Assembly: GCA_013695905.1 (NCBI GenBank)
Contig: JACCZQ010000177.1
Coordinates: 1 to 7,444, forward strand
Reading direction: 5' to 3'
From: Chthoniobacterales bacterium
Lineage (GTDB): Bacteria > Verrucomicrobiota > Verrucomicrobiia > Chthoniobacterales > UBA10450
Length of the DNA stretch: 7,444 bases
Each line of letters starts with the position of its first letter. Position 1 is the stretch's first letter. The notes beneath the pieces are model-generated. The model was given only the letters and a program-made list of their open reading frames with translations. It was not told the DNA's origin and did not search any database. The position numbers and the translations under genes were made by a program. Positions 1 through 5,298 of the stretch are shown in pieces.

Positions 1-139
1 CGACACGCGCGCGCGAAGCTGGGAGCGACCCGCAGCTTGAACGGCGAAAATCGCTTGCCGCATGATCGCAGCCCGCTAATTTCGCGGCCCTTTCCGGCAC
101 CTGGCGCCCTGCGGCGCGCCGATTTCGAGACCATCTTCC

Positions 140-214
140 GCGCGGTTAGCTCAGTGGTAGAGCACCTCCCTGACACGGAGGGGGTCACAGGTTCGAAACC
201 TGTATCGCGCACCA
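140..214 (+). tRNA. tRNA-Val (anticodon GAC), CCA encoded
   Basis: A complete cloverleaf can be read. The acceptor stem GCGCGGT pairs with ATCGCGC (one G-T pair). The D arm is GCTC/GAGC around AGTGGTA. The anticodon stem CCTCC/GGAGG holds the loop CTGACAC, giving anticodon GAC, which reads the valine codon GUC. The variable loop is 5 nt, and the T arm ACAGG/CCTGT holds the loop TTCGAAA. The discriminator A and the CCA end (211-214) are encoded in the DNA, so 3' CCA addition is not strictly needed. It stands alone here; the next gene converges on it 35 bases downstream. Confidence 0.97.
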
Positions 215-224
215 TCCTGGCGCG

Positions 225-246
225 CGTGCCGCCTATGCGCGGCGCG
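225..246. terminator. GC-rich hairpin between convergent tRNA and DUF2934 gene
   Basis: CGTGCCGC (225-232) and GCGGCGCG (239-246) form an 8-bp stem with one G-T pair around the 6-nt loop CTATGC. It lies between the 3' end of the tRNA and the stop codon of the opposing gene, where a bidirectional terminator would be expected. Neither side has a T-tract, so it is not a classical intrinsic terminator. The position is the main argument; in DNA this GC-rich such stems also arise by chance. Confidence 0.3.
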
Positions 247-249
247 GAC

Positions 250-534
250 TTACTCGAGGCCGGCCTGCTGGCGCAGCGTCTTCTCCGCGTGAGCCCAATG
301 CTCGGTGGCGCAACCCTCCGGCCGGCCCTCTTCTTCCCACAGTCGCTCCGCCAGCTGCGCAATGTCGGCCTGGGACGGCATGGAATGGTGGGCGCTGCCG
401 TGATCGCCGCCGCTTGTGTCCCTGTTCGCGGGCAATTGCGCATCGGGTGAGCTGCCGCCGGAGGAGGGGCCGTCGCCGCCATCCGGGGCCAGAAACATGA
501 TGATTCGGCGAGGGTGCAAGAGGAGGAAGTTCAT
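250..534 (-). CDS. Small DUF2934-domain protein
   Basis: This is a short protein (94 aa from the ATG at 534) of unknown function. Its C-terminal third carries the DUF2934 pattern: IAQLAERLWEEEGRPEG, then ATEHWAHAEKTLR, an amphipathic helix pair with the typical WEEEGRPEG turn and EHW motif. The first half is Gly/Ser/Pro/Asp-rich and looks disordered. The start is uncertain. The ATG at 534 has GAGGT almost touching it, which is too close for a good ribosome site. A second ATG at 498 gives an 82-aa protein and also lacks a clear site. The gene is divergent from gmhA and converges on the tRNA. DUF2934 proteins are common small orphans in soil bacteria with no established role, so none is claimed. 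The domain call is firm; the start is about even between the two ATGs. Confidence 0.72.
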   Translation of the reverse strand: MNFLLLHPRRIIMFLAPDGGDGPSSGGSSPDAQLPANRDTSGGDHGSAHHSMPSQADIAQLAERLWEEEGRPEGCATEHWAHAEKTLRQQAGLE

Positions 535-545
535 ACCTCGGATTC

Positions 546-578
546 GTCTGTCCGGTTCGCCGCAGCCGTGCGGCAGAC
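546..578. other. Hairpin in the gap between divergent DUF2934 and gmhA genes
   Basis: GCCGCA (559-564) and TGCGGC (569-574) form a perfect 6-bp stem with the tetraloop GCCG. It can be extended by GTCT (546-549) with AGAC (575-578) if the bases between are bulged out. It sits about 70 bases before the gmhA start, in the only stretch that could hold control elements for both divergent genes. No clear -35/-10 pair was found beside it. It could be a leader-RNA hairpin for gmhA or chance symmetry in GC-rich DNA. Confidence 0.2.
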
Positions 579-645
579 GCGCGCCGTCGTCCGCGAGATT
601 ACCTGTGACTCCGCTCGCGCTGCCGCTATTCTGGAGCAACTCCCG

Positions 646-1251
646 ATGAGCGAAACTTCCCCTCCTCTCCGCGATTCTGTCGCCGCCGGTATCGCCACCC
701 TGCAGTCACTCGTCGAGCTGGAGCAGCCGATAAACGCCGCCGCGGAAGCGCTCGCGCGTTGTCTTTGCGCCGGTCACAAGCTGCTCGTCTGCGGCAATGG
801 TGGCAGCGCGGCCGATGCCGCTCACTTCGCCACCGAATTCGTGGTGCGGTTCACGACCGATCGGCCGGCGTTCCCGGCCGTCTGCCTAACGAGTGATGGC
901 GGCACACTGACGGCGGCGGGGAACGACTACGGCTTCGATGAAATCTTCGCGCGTCAGGTCGCGGCCTTCGGGCAACGCGGAGACGTCCTCCTTTGCCTCA
1001 CGACCAGCGGAAACTCCCGCAACATCCAGCGCGCGCTGGAGGAGGCGAAAACGCGCGGCCTCAGCACGATCGCGCTGCTCGGTCGCGACGGCGGCGCCAC
1101 CGCGGGCATGGCCGACATCGAGCTGCTGGTGCGGAGTGACTCGACGGCCCGCATCCAGGAAGCGCACATGTTCCTGCTGCACGTCCTGTGCGAGGCTATC
1201 GAAGAACGGCTCGCGCAGCACGAGCCCGCGCCGCGGAAAGCAAATTCCTGA
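646..1251 (+). CDS. gmhA: D-sedoheptulose-7-phosphate isomerase (phosphoheptose isomerase)
   Basis: This cytoplasmic SIS-fold enzyme converts sedoheptulose 7-phosphate to D-glycero-D-manno-heptose 7-phosphate, the first step towards ADP-heptose for the LPS inner core. The 201-aa product is close to the usual length (about 190-200). The phosphate-binding SIS motifs are visible: CGNGGSAADAAHF (residues 49-61) and TTSGNSRN (119-126), with TSDGGTLTAAGNDYGF between them. The zinc ligands known from E. coli GmhA have counterparts here at H60, E64, Q171 and H179 (RIQEAHMFLLH), so the enzyme should be active. The ATG at 646 has GGAG (633-636) nine bases upstream. The reading frame is open further upstream, but the homology starts only after this ATG. 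Its TGA overlaps the ATG of the DUF2254 gene by one base, so the two are probably co-translated. The family also includes other SIS phosphosugar isomerases such as DiaA-like proteins; the intact metal site favours GmhA. Confidence 0.93.
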   Translation: MSETSPPLRDSVAAGIATLQSLVELEQPINAAAEALARCLCAGHKLLVCGNGGSAADAAHFATEFVVRFTTDRPAFPAVCLTSDGGTLTAAGNDYGFDEIFARQVAAFGQRGDVLLCLTTSGNSRNIQRALEEAKTRGLSTIALLGRDGGATAGMADIELLVRSDSTARIQEAHMFLLHVLCEAIEERLAQHEPAPRKANS

Positions 1252-2612
1252 TGCACAAGGTCTGGATTCAAGTCCGCTCCAGTCTCTGGTTTGTCCCGAC
1301 GCTGCTGGTGCTCGCCGGCATCGCACTCGGGCTGTTCCTCGTCCAGGTGGATATCTGGTACGGCTCCGACTGGAAGATCCACAAGCAGCACCCGTTCTTC
1401 GGCGCGGGCGCGGAAGGTTCGCGCGGCATGCTGGCGGCGATCGCCGGCTCCGTCATCACGGTCGCGGGGGTGGCGTTCTCCGTCACGATCGTGACGCTCT
1501 CCCTCGCCTCCACTCAATATACGCCGCGCATCGTGCGCATTTTCATGGGCGATCGCTGGAACCAGTTCGTGCTCGGCAGCTTCGTCGGCATCTTCGCTTA
1601 CTGCCTCATCGTGATGCGGACGATCCGCACCGGCAGCGAGGATGAGGCCAGCTTCGTACCGTTGATCGCGGTCTTTTTCGGCATGCTGCTGGCGCTCCTC
1701 AGCATCGCGTGTTTGATCTTCTTCATTCATCACACCGCGAGCTCGATCCAGGCGTCCTCGATTCTGGCCGCGATCAACCAGGAGACGATCGCCGCGATCG
1801 ACCGCGTGCGGCCGGAGGAGAATGGCGACGACGAGCCGGCGGATGCTTCCGCGGGCGAAGGAATCGTGGGACCATGGCACCCGATCGTAGCCCGCAGTAC
1901 CGGCTATCTGCAAAGTGTCGATCTGCGTGCGCTGCTGCAGTTCGCCTGCCGGCAGAAGACGATTGTGCGGATCGAGCACGCCGTGGGTGATTTCGTGATT
2001 AAAGACTCAACGGTCGCAGCGTGCGGCCGGCCGCTGGACAAGGACGAGGCGCAGGAGCTGCGCGCATCGATCGTGGTCGGCGAATTCCGCGATATTAACC
2101 AGGATCCCGGCTTCGGTATTCGACAGATCGTGGACATCGCGATGAAGGCGCTCTCCCCGGGAGTCAACGACACCAGCACCGCCGTTTCCTGTCTCGATTA
2201 TCTCAGTGCGATTCTGTCGGTCCTGGTGGTGCGACGTGCTGGCTCCCCGTATCGCATCGATGACGCGGGAACGGTGCGGGTGATCTCCCCGGCGTCGGAT
2301 TTCGAACATCTGGTTGCGAAATCGATGGATGAAATTCGGCTCTCAGCCGATGGGAATGTCACCATCCTGCTGCAGATGCTCCGTGCGCTGGCGCAGGTGG
2401 CGGAGATCGCGCCGCCCGGGCGGAAGCCGCCGCTTCTCCGGCACGCGCGCCTGATTGCGAACAGCGCCGACCGCACCGTGGTGGAGCCCTACGATCGCCA
2501 GCGCATCAATGAGCGGCTCGCGTGCATTCTGCCGCTGCTCGAGGCGAATCCCGGCGAGCTGCCGCCGATCCGGCCGGAGCAGGAAGTGAAACCGGCGCCG
2601 CGCAGCACCTAG
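1251..2612 (+). CDS. DUF2254 family predicted membrane protein
   Basis: This 453-aa inner-membrane protein has unknown biochemical function. Hydrophobic segments lie near residues 13-33, 61-85, 104-122 and 136-160. A charged linker follows (about 175-200, rich in E/D), then a long soluble C-terminal domain. Family-typical stretches include FSVTIVTLSLASTQYTPR after TM2 and the conserved SPGVNDTSTA block (GVNDTSTA at 304-311), the motif by which I recognise DUF2254. Length and layout match the family. The start is fixed by the TGATG overlap with gmhA (TGA 1249-1251, ATG 1251-1253). The same frame is open upstream to 1188, but that part overlaps gmhA coding sequence and shows no homology. No own ribosome site is evident, so translation probably depends on gmhA. 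Pairing with an LPS-precursor enzyme hints at an envelope role, which is inference only. It converges with the MscS-type gene across the structured gap. Confidence 0.9.
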   Translation: MHKVWIQVRSSLWFVPTLLVLAGIALGLFLVQVDIWYGSDWKIHKQHPFFGAGAEGSRGMLAAIAGSVITVAGVAFSVTIVTLSLASTQYTPRIVRIFMGDRWNQFVLGSFVGIFAYCLIVMRTIRTGSEDEASFVPLIAVFFGMLLALLSIACLIFFIHHTASSIQASSILAAINQETIAAIDRVRPEENGDDEPADASAGEGIVGPWHPIVARSTGYLQSVDLRALLQFACRQKTIVRIEHAVGDFVIKDSTVAACGRPLDKDEAQELRASIVVGEFRDINQDPGFGIRQIVDIAMKALSPGVNDTSTAVSCLDYLSAILSVLVVRRAGSPYRIDDAGTVRVISPASDFEHLVAKSMDEIRLSADGNVTILLQMLRALAQVAEIAPPGRKPPLLRHARLIANSADRTVVEPYDRQRINERLACILPLLEANPGELPPIRPEQEVKPAPRST

Positions 2613-2646
2613 TGGTTTGTCATGAGTGCAATGAAGGGGAGCGCTG

Positions 2647-2981
2647 GCGGAGTGGGTCCGCGCCTGCGCTCCACGGGAGCAGAGCACTGGAGGTGCGGCG
2701 GATGGAAGCCCGGAGTGCAGCGGGAGCGAAACTCCGGGGTCAGGTGCGGGAAGTTGCTCCAGCCCCGGAAGGGGCGACGGAACGATGGGTGGGCGTGTCT
2801 CGCGTGCGGGTGAGATGGTGGTCGTGAGCTGCGTTCCGTCACCCCCGCCGGGGGTTGGGCTTCTCAAGATTGGCGCAGACCCGGAGCTCTGCTGCGCGCC
2901 GCTCCGGGCTTCATTCCGTCGTGCCTCCGGCACTTGAGCGTCGAGAGCCGCTCGCCCGAGGGAGAGGGAGTTCCATCTCCC
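2647..2981. repeat. Multi-hairpin near-palindromic intergenic element (REP/BIME-like)
   Basis: The 425-base gap between two convergent genes holds no credible gene but is highly structured. Hairpins on the left arm are GCGGA/TCCGC (2647-2651/2657-2661), GCTCC/GGAGC (2668-2672/2676-2680), GCAC/GTGC (2684-2687/2693-2696), CCCGGAGT/ACTCCGGG (2709-2716/2731-2738) and CCCC/GGGG (2763-2766/2771-2774) followed by GACGGAAC (2776-2783). The right arm mirrors most of these: GTTCCGTC (2833-2840), CCCCC/GGGGG (2842-2846/2850-2854), CCCGGAGC/GCTCCGGG (2880-2887/2901-2908), GTGCC/GGCAC (2921-2925/2929-2933) and GAGCG/CGCTC (2936-2940/2949-2953). The midpoints of the mirrored pairs all fall at 2808-2811, so the arms form one imperfect inverted repeat around a centre of about 50 bases. 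A further hairpin, GGGAG/CTCCC, lies at 2966-2981. The layout resembles paired REP hairpins (BIMEs) or a MITE. It could also act as a two-way terminator. Its copy number in the genome cannot be judged from this window. Confidence 0.72.
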
Positions 2982-3037
2982 CGTGGAAGAAGGTTAGGAT
3001 GAAGGCAGGACCAATCCGAAGTCTCTGTTACACTGCA

Positions 3038-4192
3038 CTAGGATCGAGCGACGGCGTCGCCGTGGGCGGCGTTCTCACCGGCTCCTTCCGGTTGCCACGA
3101 TGGTCGTATCATTACCTCCTGCCGCGGGTAGGCGCCGATGATCTTCCCCGCGTGCTCCGGCGCAGCTGTAGCACTCGTTAGACCAATGAGCATCGCGGTG
3201 GACCAGCGACGCCGCGCCCGCGCCGGCACCAGATACCTGACGGTGCAGTTCGTCCAGGCATCGGCCCCCGCGAGGAAACACTCCGGCTTCTCCGCCACAT
3301 CGAAGGCGAGCCGCGCCCGCTCCAGCAGTGCGCGGTAGGCGTGCGCCGGTTCGCGCATCACTTCGCCGATCACCCTTTCCGCCGCTTCCTCAAAGACGCG
3401 TTTGGCGTGGGCGAGATCGCTCTCGTTCGCGATACTGATCGTGACCTCGTCCCAGACGTATGGAAAATCGCGGCTGTAATTTGTGACATTCGACCGCAGC
3501 ACCTCCCAATTCGGGAACGTGATCATCGCACCGGTGGACTGCGCGCCGGCCACAGCTTTGCCCGAGCCTCCCGCTTCCCACACGGTGGTCGTAAGCACGT
3601 CGATCATGTAAACGTCGCCAAACACATCGCCGACCGCGATGCGATCGCCGACGCGATAGTAGCCGCGAAAGGAATTCAGCAACCAGCCGGTAAAGCTCTC
3701 GATCGGCGTCTGCAACGCCCACGAAAGCGCGAGCCCCACCAGCCCGACGGAGCCGAGCAGCGCCCGCGCGTCCCCCGCCAGAATGGCGAGCGCCGCTGCG
3801 ATGGCGATCAGGTAGCAGCCGAGCCGCACCAGCGCGCTGATCGCTTCGACCTTCTCCCAGCGGCTCAGGAATTGATGGAGCAGCTTCTGCACACCGGTCG
3901 CGATGAGACCGGCCGCGAAAATCAGGACGATGCCGATGAGGATTTTCGGCAGCAATCCGTAGCCGCTGAGCAGCAGATCCCACATCGTGCCGGTGGCCTG
4001 GCGCACCGCTTCGGTCGCATCCGCAGGAGCCGCGACGACGGTCTCCGCCGGGCTCGCCTCCGGTTCCTGACCCGCTGTCTCGCCAGGAGCACCGAAGAGG
4101 ATGAGAAGCAACGCGGTAAGCGACACCGCCAGCATCGATCCCTGCCGGAAGCGATTCAGCCGCACCCGCGCGCTTCGTTGATAGCCACGCAT
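3038..4192 (-). CDS. MscS-family mechanosensitive ion channel
   Basis: This 384-aa membrane channel probably releases solutes on hypo-osmotic shock. An N-terminal signal-like segment (basic residues 2-16, hydrophobic 20-35, Ala/Gly-rich end near 40) precedes a Pro/Ala/Glu-rich linker. Hydrophobic helices follow at about 80-101 and 118-140. The pore helix and start of the MscS beta domain are next (about 144-206): GSVGLVGLALSWALQTP, then GYYRVGDRIAVGDVFGDV. The family-typical ITFPNWEVLRSNVTNYSR comes after these, then a soluble C-terminal domain. The ATG at 4192 is chosen because it supplies the basic n-region. An ATG at 4135 has AGGG four bases upstream and gives 365 aa, but its signal would lack a basic start. 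The frame is open further upstream, overlapping the zinc-ribbon gene, with no recognisable homology there. The gene lies 128 bases downstream of the zinc-ribbon gene on the same strand and converges with the DUF2254 gene. The family call is firm; gating, conductance and solute preference cannot be inferred. Confidence 0.9.
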   Translation of the reverse strand: MRGYQRSARVRLNRFRQGSMLAVSLTALLLILFGAPGETAGQEPEASPAETVVAAPADATEAVRQATGTMWDLLLSGYGLLPKILIGIVLIFAAGLIATGVQKLLHQFLSRWEKVEAISALVRLGCYLIAIAAALAILAGDARALLGSVGLVGLALSWALQTPIESFTGWLLNSFRGYYRVGDRIAVGDVFGDVYMIDVLTTTVWEAGGSGKAVAGAQSTGAMITFPNWEVLRSNVTNYSRDFPYVWDEVTISIANESDLAHAKRVFEEAAERVIGEVMREPAHAYRALLERARLAFDVAEKPECFLAGADAWTNCTVRYLVPARARRRWSTAMLIGLTSATAAPEHAGKIIGAYPRQEVMIRPSWQPEGAGENAAHGDAVARS

Positions 4193-4320
4193 ATCGAGCC
4201 GCTTCGATTTCGCGGCGCCGGGCCTGAGTGGCTGCTGCCGCCGGGCGCGGGCGACATTGACCCGCTGCGTCCCGTGCGGTGTCGGCTGGGTGAGTTTCTT
4301 CGGCACGTGGCGCGCGCTGC

Positions 4321-4554
4321 TTACACCCGATCGTCGAGGCCGCGCACCCCCGCCTTCGTGGCGCAATGGGCGCAGCAATACATCTTTCCGTCCGCTTCCG
4401 CGCCGTGCCCGATGATCTTGCACCCGCAGTGGGCGCAGCTCGGCGCCAGCTTATGAATCGCACATTCGAATGAATCGAATGTGTGAGTTTTTCCCTCGGA
4501 TCGAACCTCGAAGGCTTTGTCGTAGTCGTTCCCGCAAGTGTCACAGCGTGCCAT
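4321..4554 (-). CDS. Small Cys-rich zinc-ribbon protein (often labelled metallothionein-like)
   Basis: The 77-aa product has nine cysteines at 4, 7, 31, 40, 43, 45, 60, 61 and 64, plus histidines at 24, 34, 42, 50 and 63. They form two likely zinc sites: CDTC (4-7) with C31/H34, and CAHCGC (40-45) with CCAHC (60-64). This spacing resembles paired zinc ribbons or a LIM-like arrangement more than a true metallothionein. Similar small proteins are, from memory, sometimes annotated as metallothionein or hypothetical. It has no membrane segment or signal and is expected in the cytoplasm. A strong AAGGAGA site ten bases before the ATG supports both the start and real expression. The gene precedes the MscS-type gene on the same strand and follows the frameshifted Lys-rich gene. 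Metal storage, a redox or stress role, or a nucleic-acid contact are all possible; none is shown by the sequence. Confidence 0.88.
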   Translation of the reverse strand: MARCDTCGNDYDKAFEVRSEGKTHTFDSFECAIHKLAPSCAHCGCKIIGHGAEADGKMYCCAHCATKAGVRGLDDRV

Positions 4555-4563
4555 AGAAATAAT

Positions 4564-4570
4564 TCTCCTT
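4564..4570 (-). promoter_or_regulatory. Strong Shine-Dalgarno site of the zinc-ribbon gene
   Basis: On the minus strand this reads AAGGAGA, ten bases before the ATG at 4554, in a locally AT-rich stretch. It is the best ribosome site in the window; gmhA has only GGAG and the other genes have weaker sites or none. It fixes the start of the zinc-ribbon gene and suggests high translation. Confidence 0.75.
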
Positions 4571-4581
4571 TCCTATGATTC

Positions 4582-4602
4582 GCTGCGCCGCCCCTGCGCA
4601 GC
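4582..4602 (-). terminator. Hairpin between Lys-rich and zinc-ribbon genes
   Basis: GCTGCGC (4582-4588) and GCGCAGC (4596-4602) form a perfect 7-bp stem with a 7-nt loop. On the minus strand it begins about 18 bases after the stop of the Lys-rich gene and ends before the ribosome site of the zinc-ribbon gene. There is no run of T after it, so it could be a weak terminator, an mRNA-stabilising hairpin or a leader structure of the zinc-ribbon gene. Confidence 0.35.
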
Positions 4603-4620
4603 CGTGTGCACGCCGAAGCG

Positions 4621-4775
4621 CTACTTCTTGCGGCAGCTGCCTTTGGTGAATGCTTTTTTGCCGGGAGTCGGCTCGTAGCCGGGCCAGCAACGGCTCGATT
4701 TCTTCCTGCTGCTCGCCTTCTTTTTCGGAGCTGATTTCTTCGCGTTTTTCCTGCAGTTCGTTTCTGCGCCGCCAA
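4621..4775 (-). pseudogene. Lys-rich small basic protein with CWPGYEP motif, frameshifted
   Basis: The minus strand encodes a basic tail ending in SRCWPGYEPTPGKKAFTKG then SCRKK and TAG (4621-4623), preceded by KKSAPKKKASSRKK. This matches a pattern I recall from small Lys-rich bacterial proteins (a Lys/Ala/Ser-rich head and a CWPGYEP...GKK...GSC tail); I cannot give a family name. That frame has no ATG, GTG or TTG between its upstream TGA and the tail. The neighbouring frame has a TTG at 4775 giving MAAQKRTAGK, a fitting head. The two join if one A is added to the five-A run in GGAAAAACG, giving a protein of about 51 aa. The gene is therefore broken by a one-base loss, affected by a sequencing error, or read by -1 slippage on the Lys AAA codon. 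No clear ribosome site precedes the TTG. The basic character suggests nucleic-acid binding, which is inference. Confidence 0.62.
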
Positions 4776-4844
4776 ATCGGAGGTTCGACGAAGATCAGCC
4801 CCCGGATGCGCCCGAACGGGAACTTCCCGCGGAAAGCGTCCAGC

Positions 4845-5129
4845 CTAACGAGTGTCTGAAGCCGGCGCCGCAATCGTGTAGCCGACGTGCCGCCGCGTCT
4901 GGATCAACTGCGGGGAGCCCAGCCTCCGCCGCAGCCGCACGATGAACACCTCCACCAGCTTCGTGTCGTGTTCGTGCTCCCGCTCCCACACCCGTTCGCA
5001 CAACTCCGTCCGGGTAAACACCCGCCCCGGCTCCCGCATCAGCACCTTCAGCAGCGTCAGCTCCCGCGCCGAGAGCTCGATCTTCCGGTCGCCGCGCTGC
5101 ACCACGTGATCGGCCAGCCGCAGCGTCCG
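4845..5129 (-). pseudogene. OmpR/PhoB-type response regulator, C-terminal DNA-binding half only
   Basis: From about 5129 to the TAG at 4845 the minus strand encodes a winged-helix trans_reg_C domain, beginning RTLRLADHVVQRGDRKIELS. Typical landmarks are ELTLLKVLMREPGRVFTR (the start of the domain core), the ELCERVW helix, LVEVFIVRLRRRLG (the recognition helix region) and TRRHVGYTI (the final beta hairpin). The N-terminal receiver domain with its phospho-acceptor Asp is missing. The sequence on the other side of about 5130 matches a different gene on the opposite strand. A GTG at 5105 could start an 86-aa free DNA-binding domain, but no ribosome site supports it. No sensor kinase gene lies beside it. 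I read it as a truncated remnant. Expression as a stand-alone DNA-binding protein is possible but unsupported. Confidence 0.8.
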
Positions 5130-5298
5130 CGATTTGGAAAAGTAAACTGCTGTGGATCGGCCTCGTCATCGTCGTCGCCCTCATCATCGCGCGCGCCATG
5201 CTCCCCATCTGGGTGCGCGATTACGGAAACAAGAAGCTGCACGAGCTGGAGGGCTACCGCGGCTCCATCACCGAAGTGGACATCCACCTCTCCGGAGG
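5129..5298 (+). pseudogene. N-terminal fragment of a DUF748 (AsmA-like) protein
   Basis: One plus-strand frame encodes a basic entry (IWKSK), a membrane helix (LLWIGLVIVVALIIARAML), then PIWVRDYGNKKLHELEGYRG and SITEVDIHLSGG. The order of helix, VRDYxNKKL, EGYRG and VDIHL is the known start of DUF748 proteins, large envelope proteins related to AsmA that are usually several hundred residues or longer. Only about 55 residues remain. There is no start codon before the helix in this frame, and after HLSGG the expected continuation is lost and TPR-type sequence begins. Both ends are therefore broken. The left edge abuts the response regulator remnant on the other strand, with almost no spacer. 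The fragment is too short to work as an envelope protein. Confidence 0.72.

Noticed and set aside
16..38. Hairpin AAGCTG/CAGCTT near the left edge
   Set aside because: It is a 6-bp stem with an 11-nt loop and no T-tract, and the gene before it is outside the window. It cannot be assigned a role.
55..82. Possible tRNA promoter: TTGCCG (55-60) and TAATTT (77-82), 16 bases apart
   Set aside because: The -10 box matches the consensus at only three of six positions, and it lies 58 bases before the tRNA. It is too weak to list as a feature.
140..250. tRNA as an integration site for a mobile element
   Set aside because: No integrase gene and no repeated copy of the tRNA 3' end was seen in the window, and the neighbouring genes look ordinary.
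954..1979. Minus-strand open frame of 341 codons across gmhA and the DUF2254 gene
   Set aside because: It is antisense to two well-supported genes and is low-complexity, rich in Arg/Asp/Glu/His. It is a shadow frame.
2609..2933. Several short frames in the gap after the DUF2254 gene
   Set aside because: They are Arg/Pro/Gly-rich translations of the hairpin element on both strands, with no family resemblance. The palindromic structure explains the sequence better than coding does.
2647..2981. CRISPR array or riboswitch as an explanation for the structured gap
   Set aside because: There are no regularly spaced identical direct repeats, so it is not a CRISPR. It lies downstream of both convergent genes, so it is not in a leader position for a riboswitch.
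3341..4456. Long plus-strand open frame of 371 codons
   Set aside because: It lies opposite the MscS-type gene, is very rich in Arg/His/Asp/Ala, and shows no family motif. It is the usual antisense shadow in GC-rich DNA.
3390..4775. Minus-strand open frame of 461 codons starting at the TTG of the Lys-rich gene
   Set aside because: Only its first ten codons or so make sense, as the head of the CWPGYEP protein. The rest overlaps the zinc-ribbon and MscS-type genes in the wrong frame.
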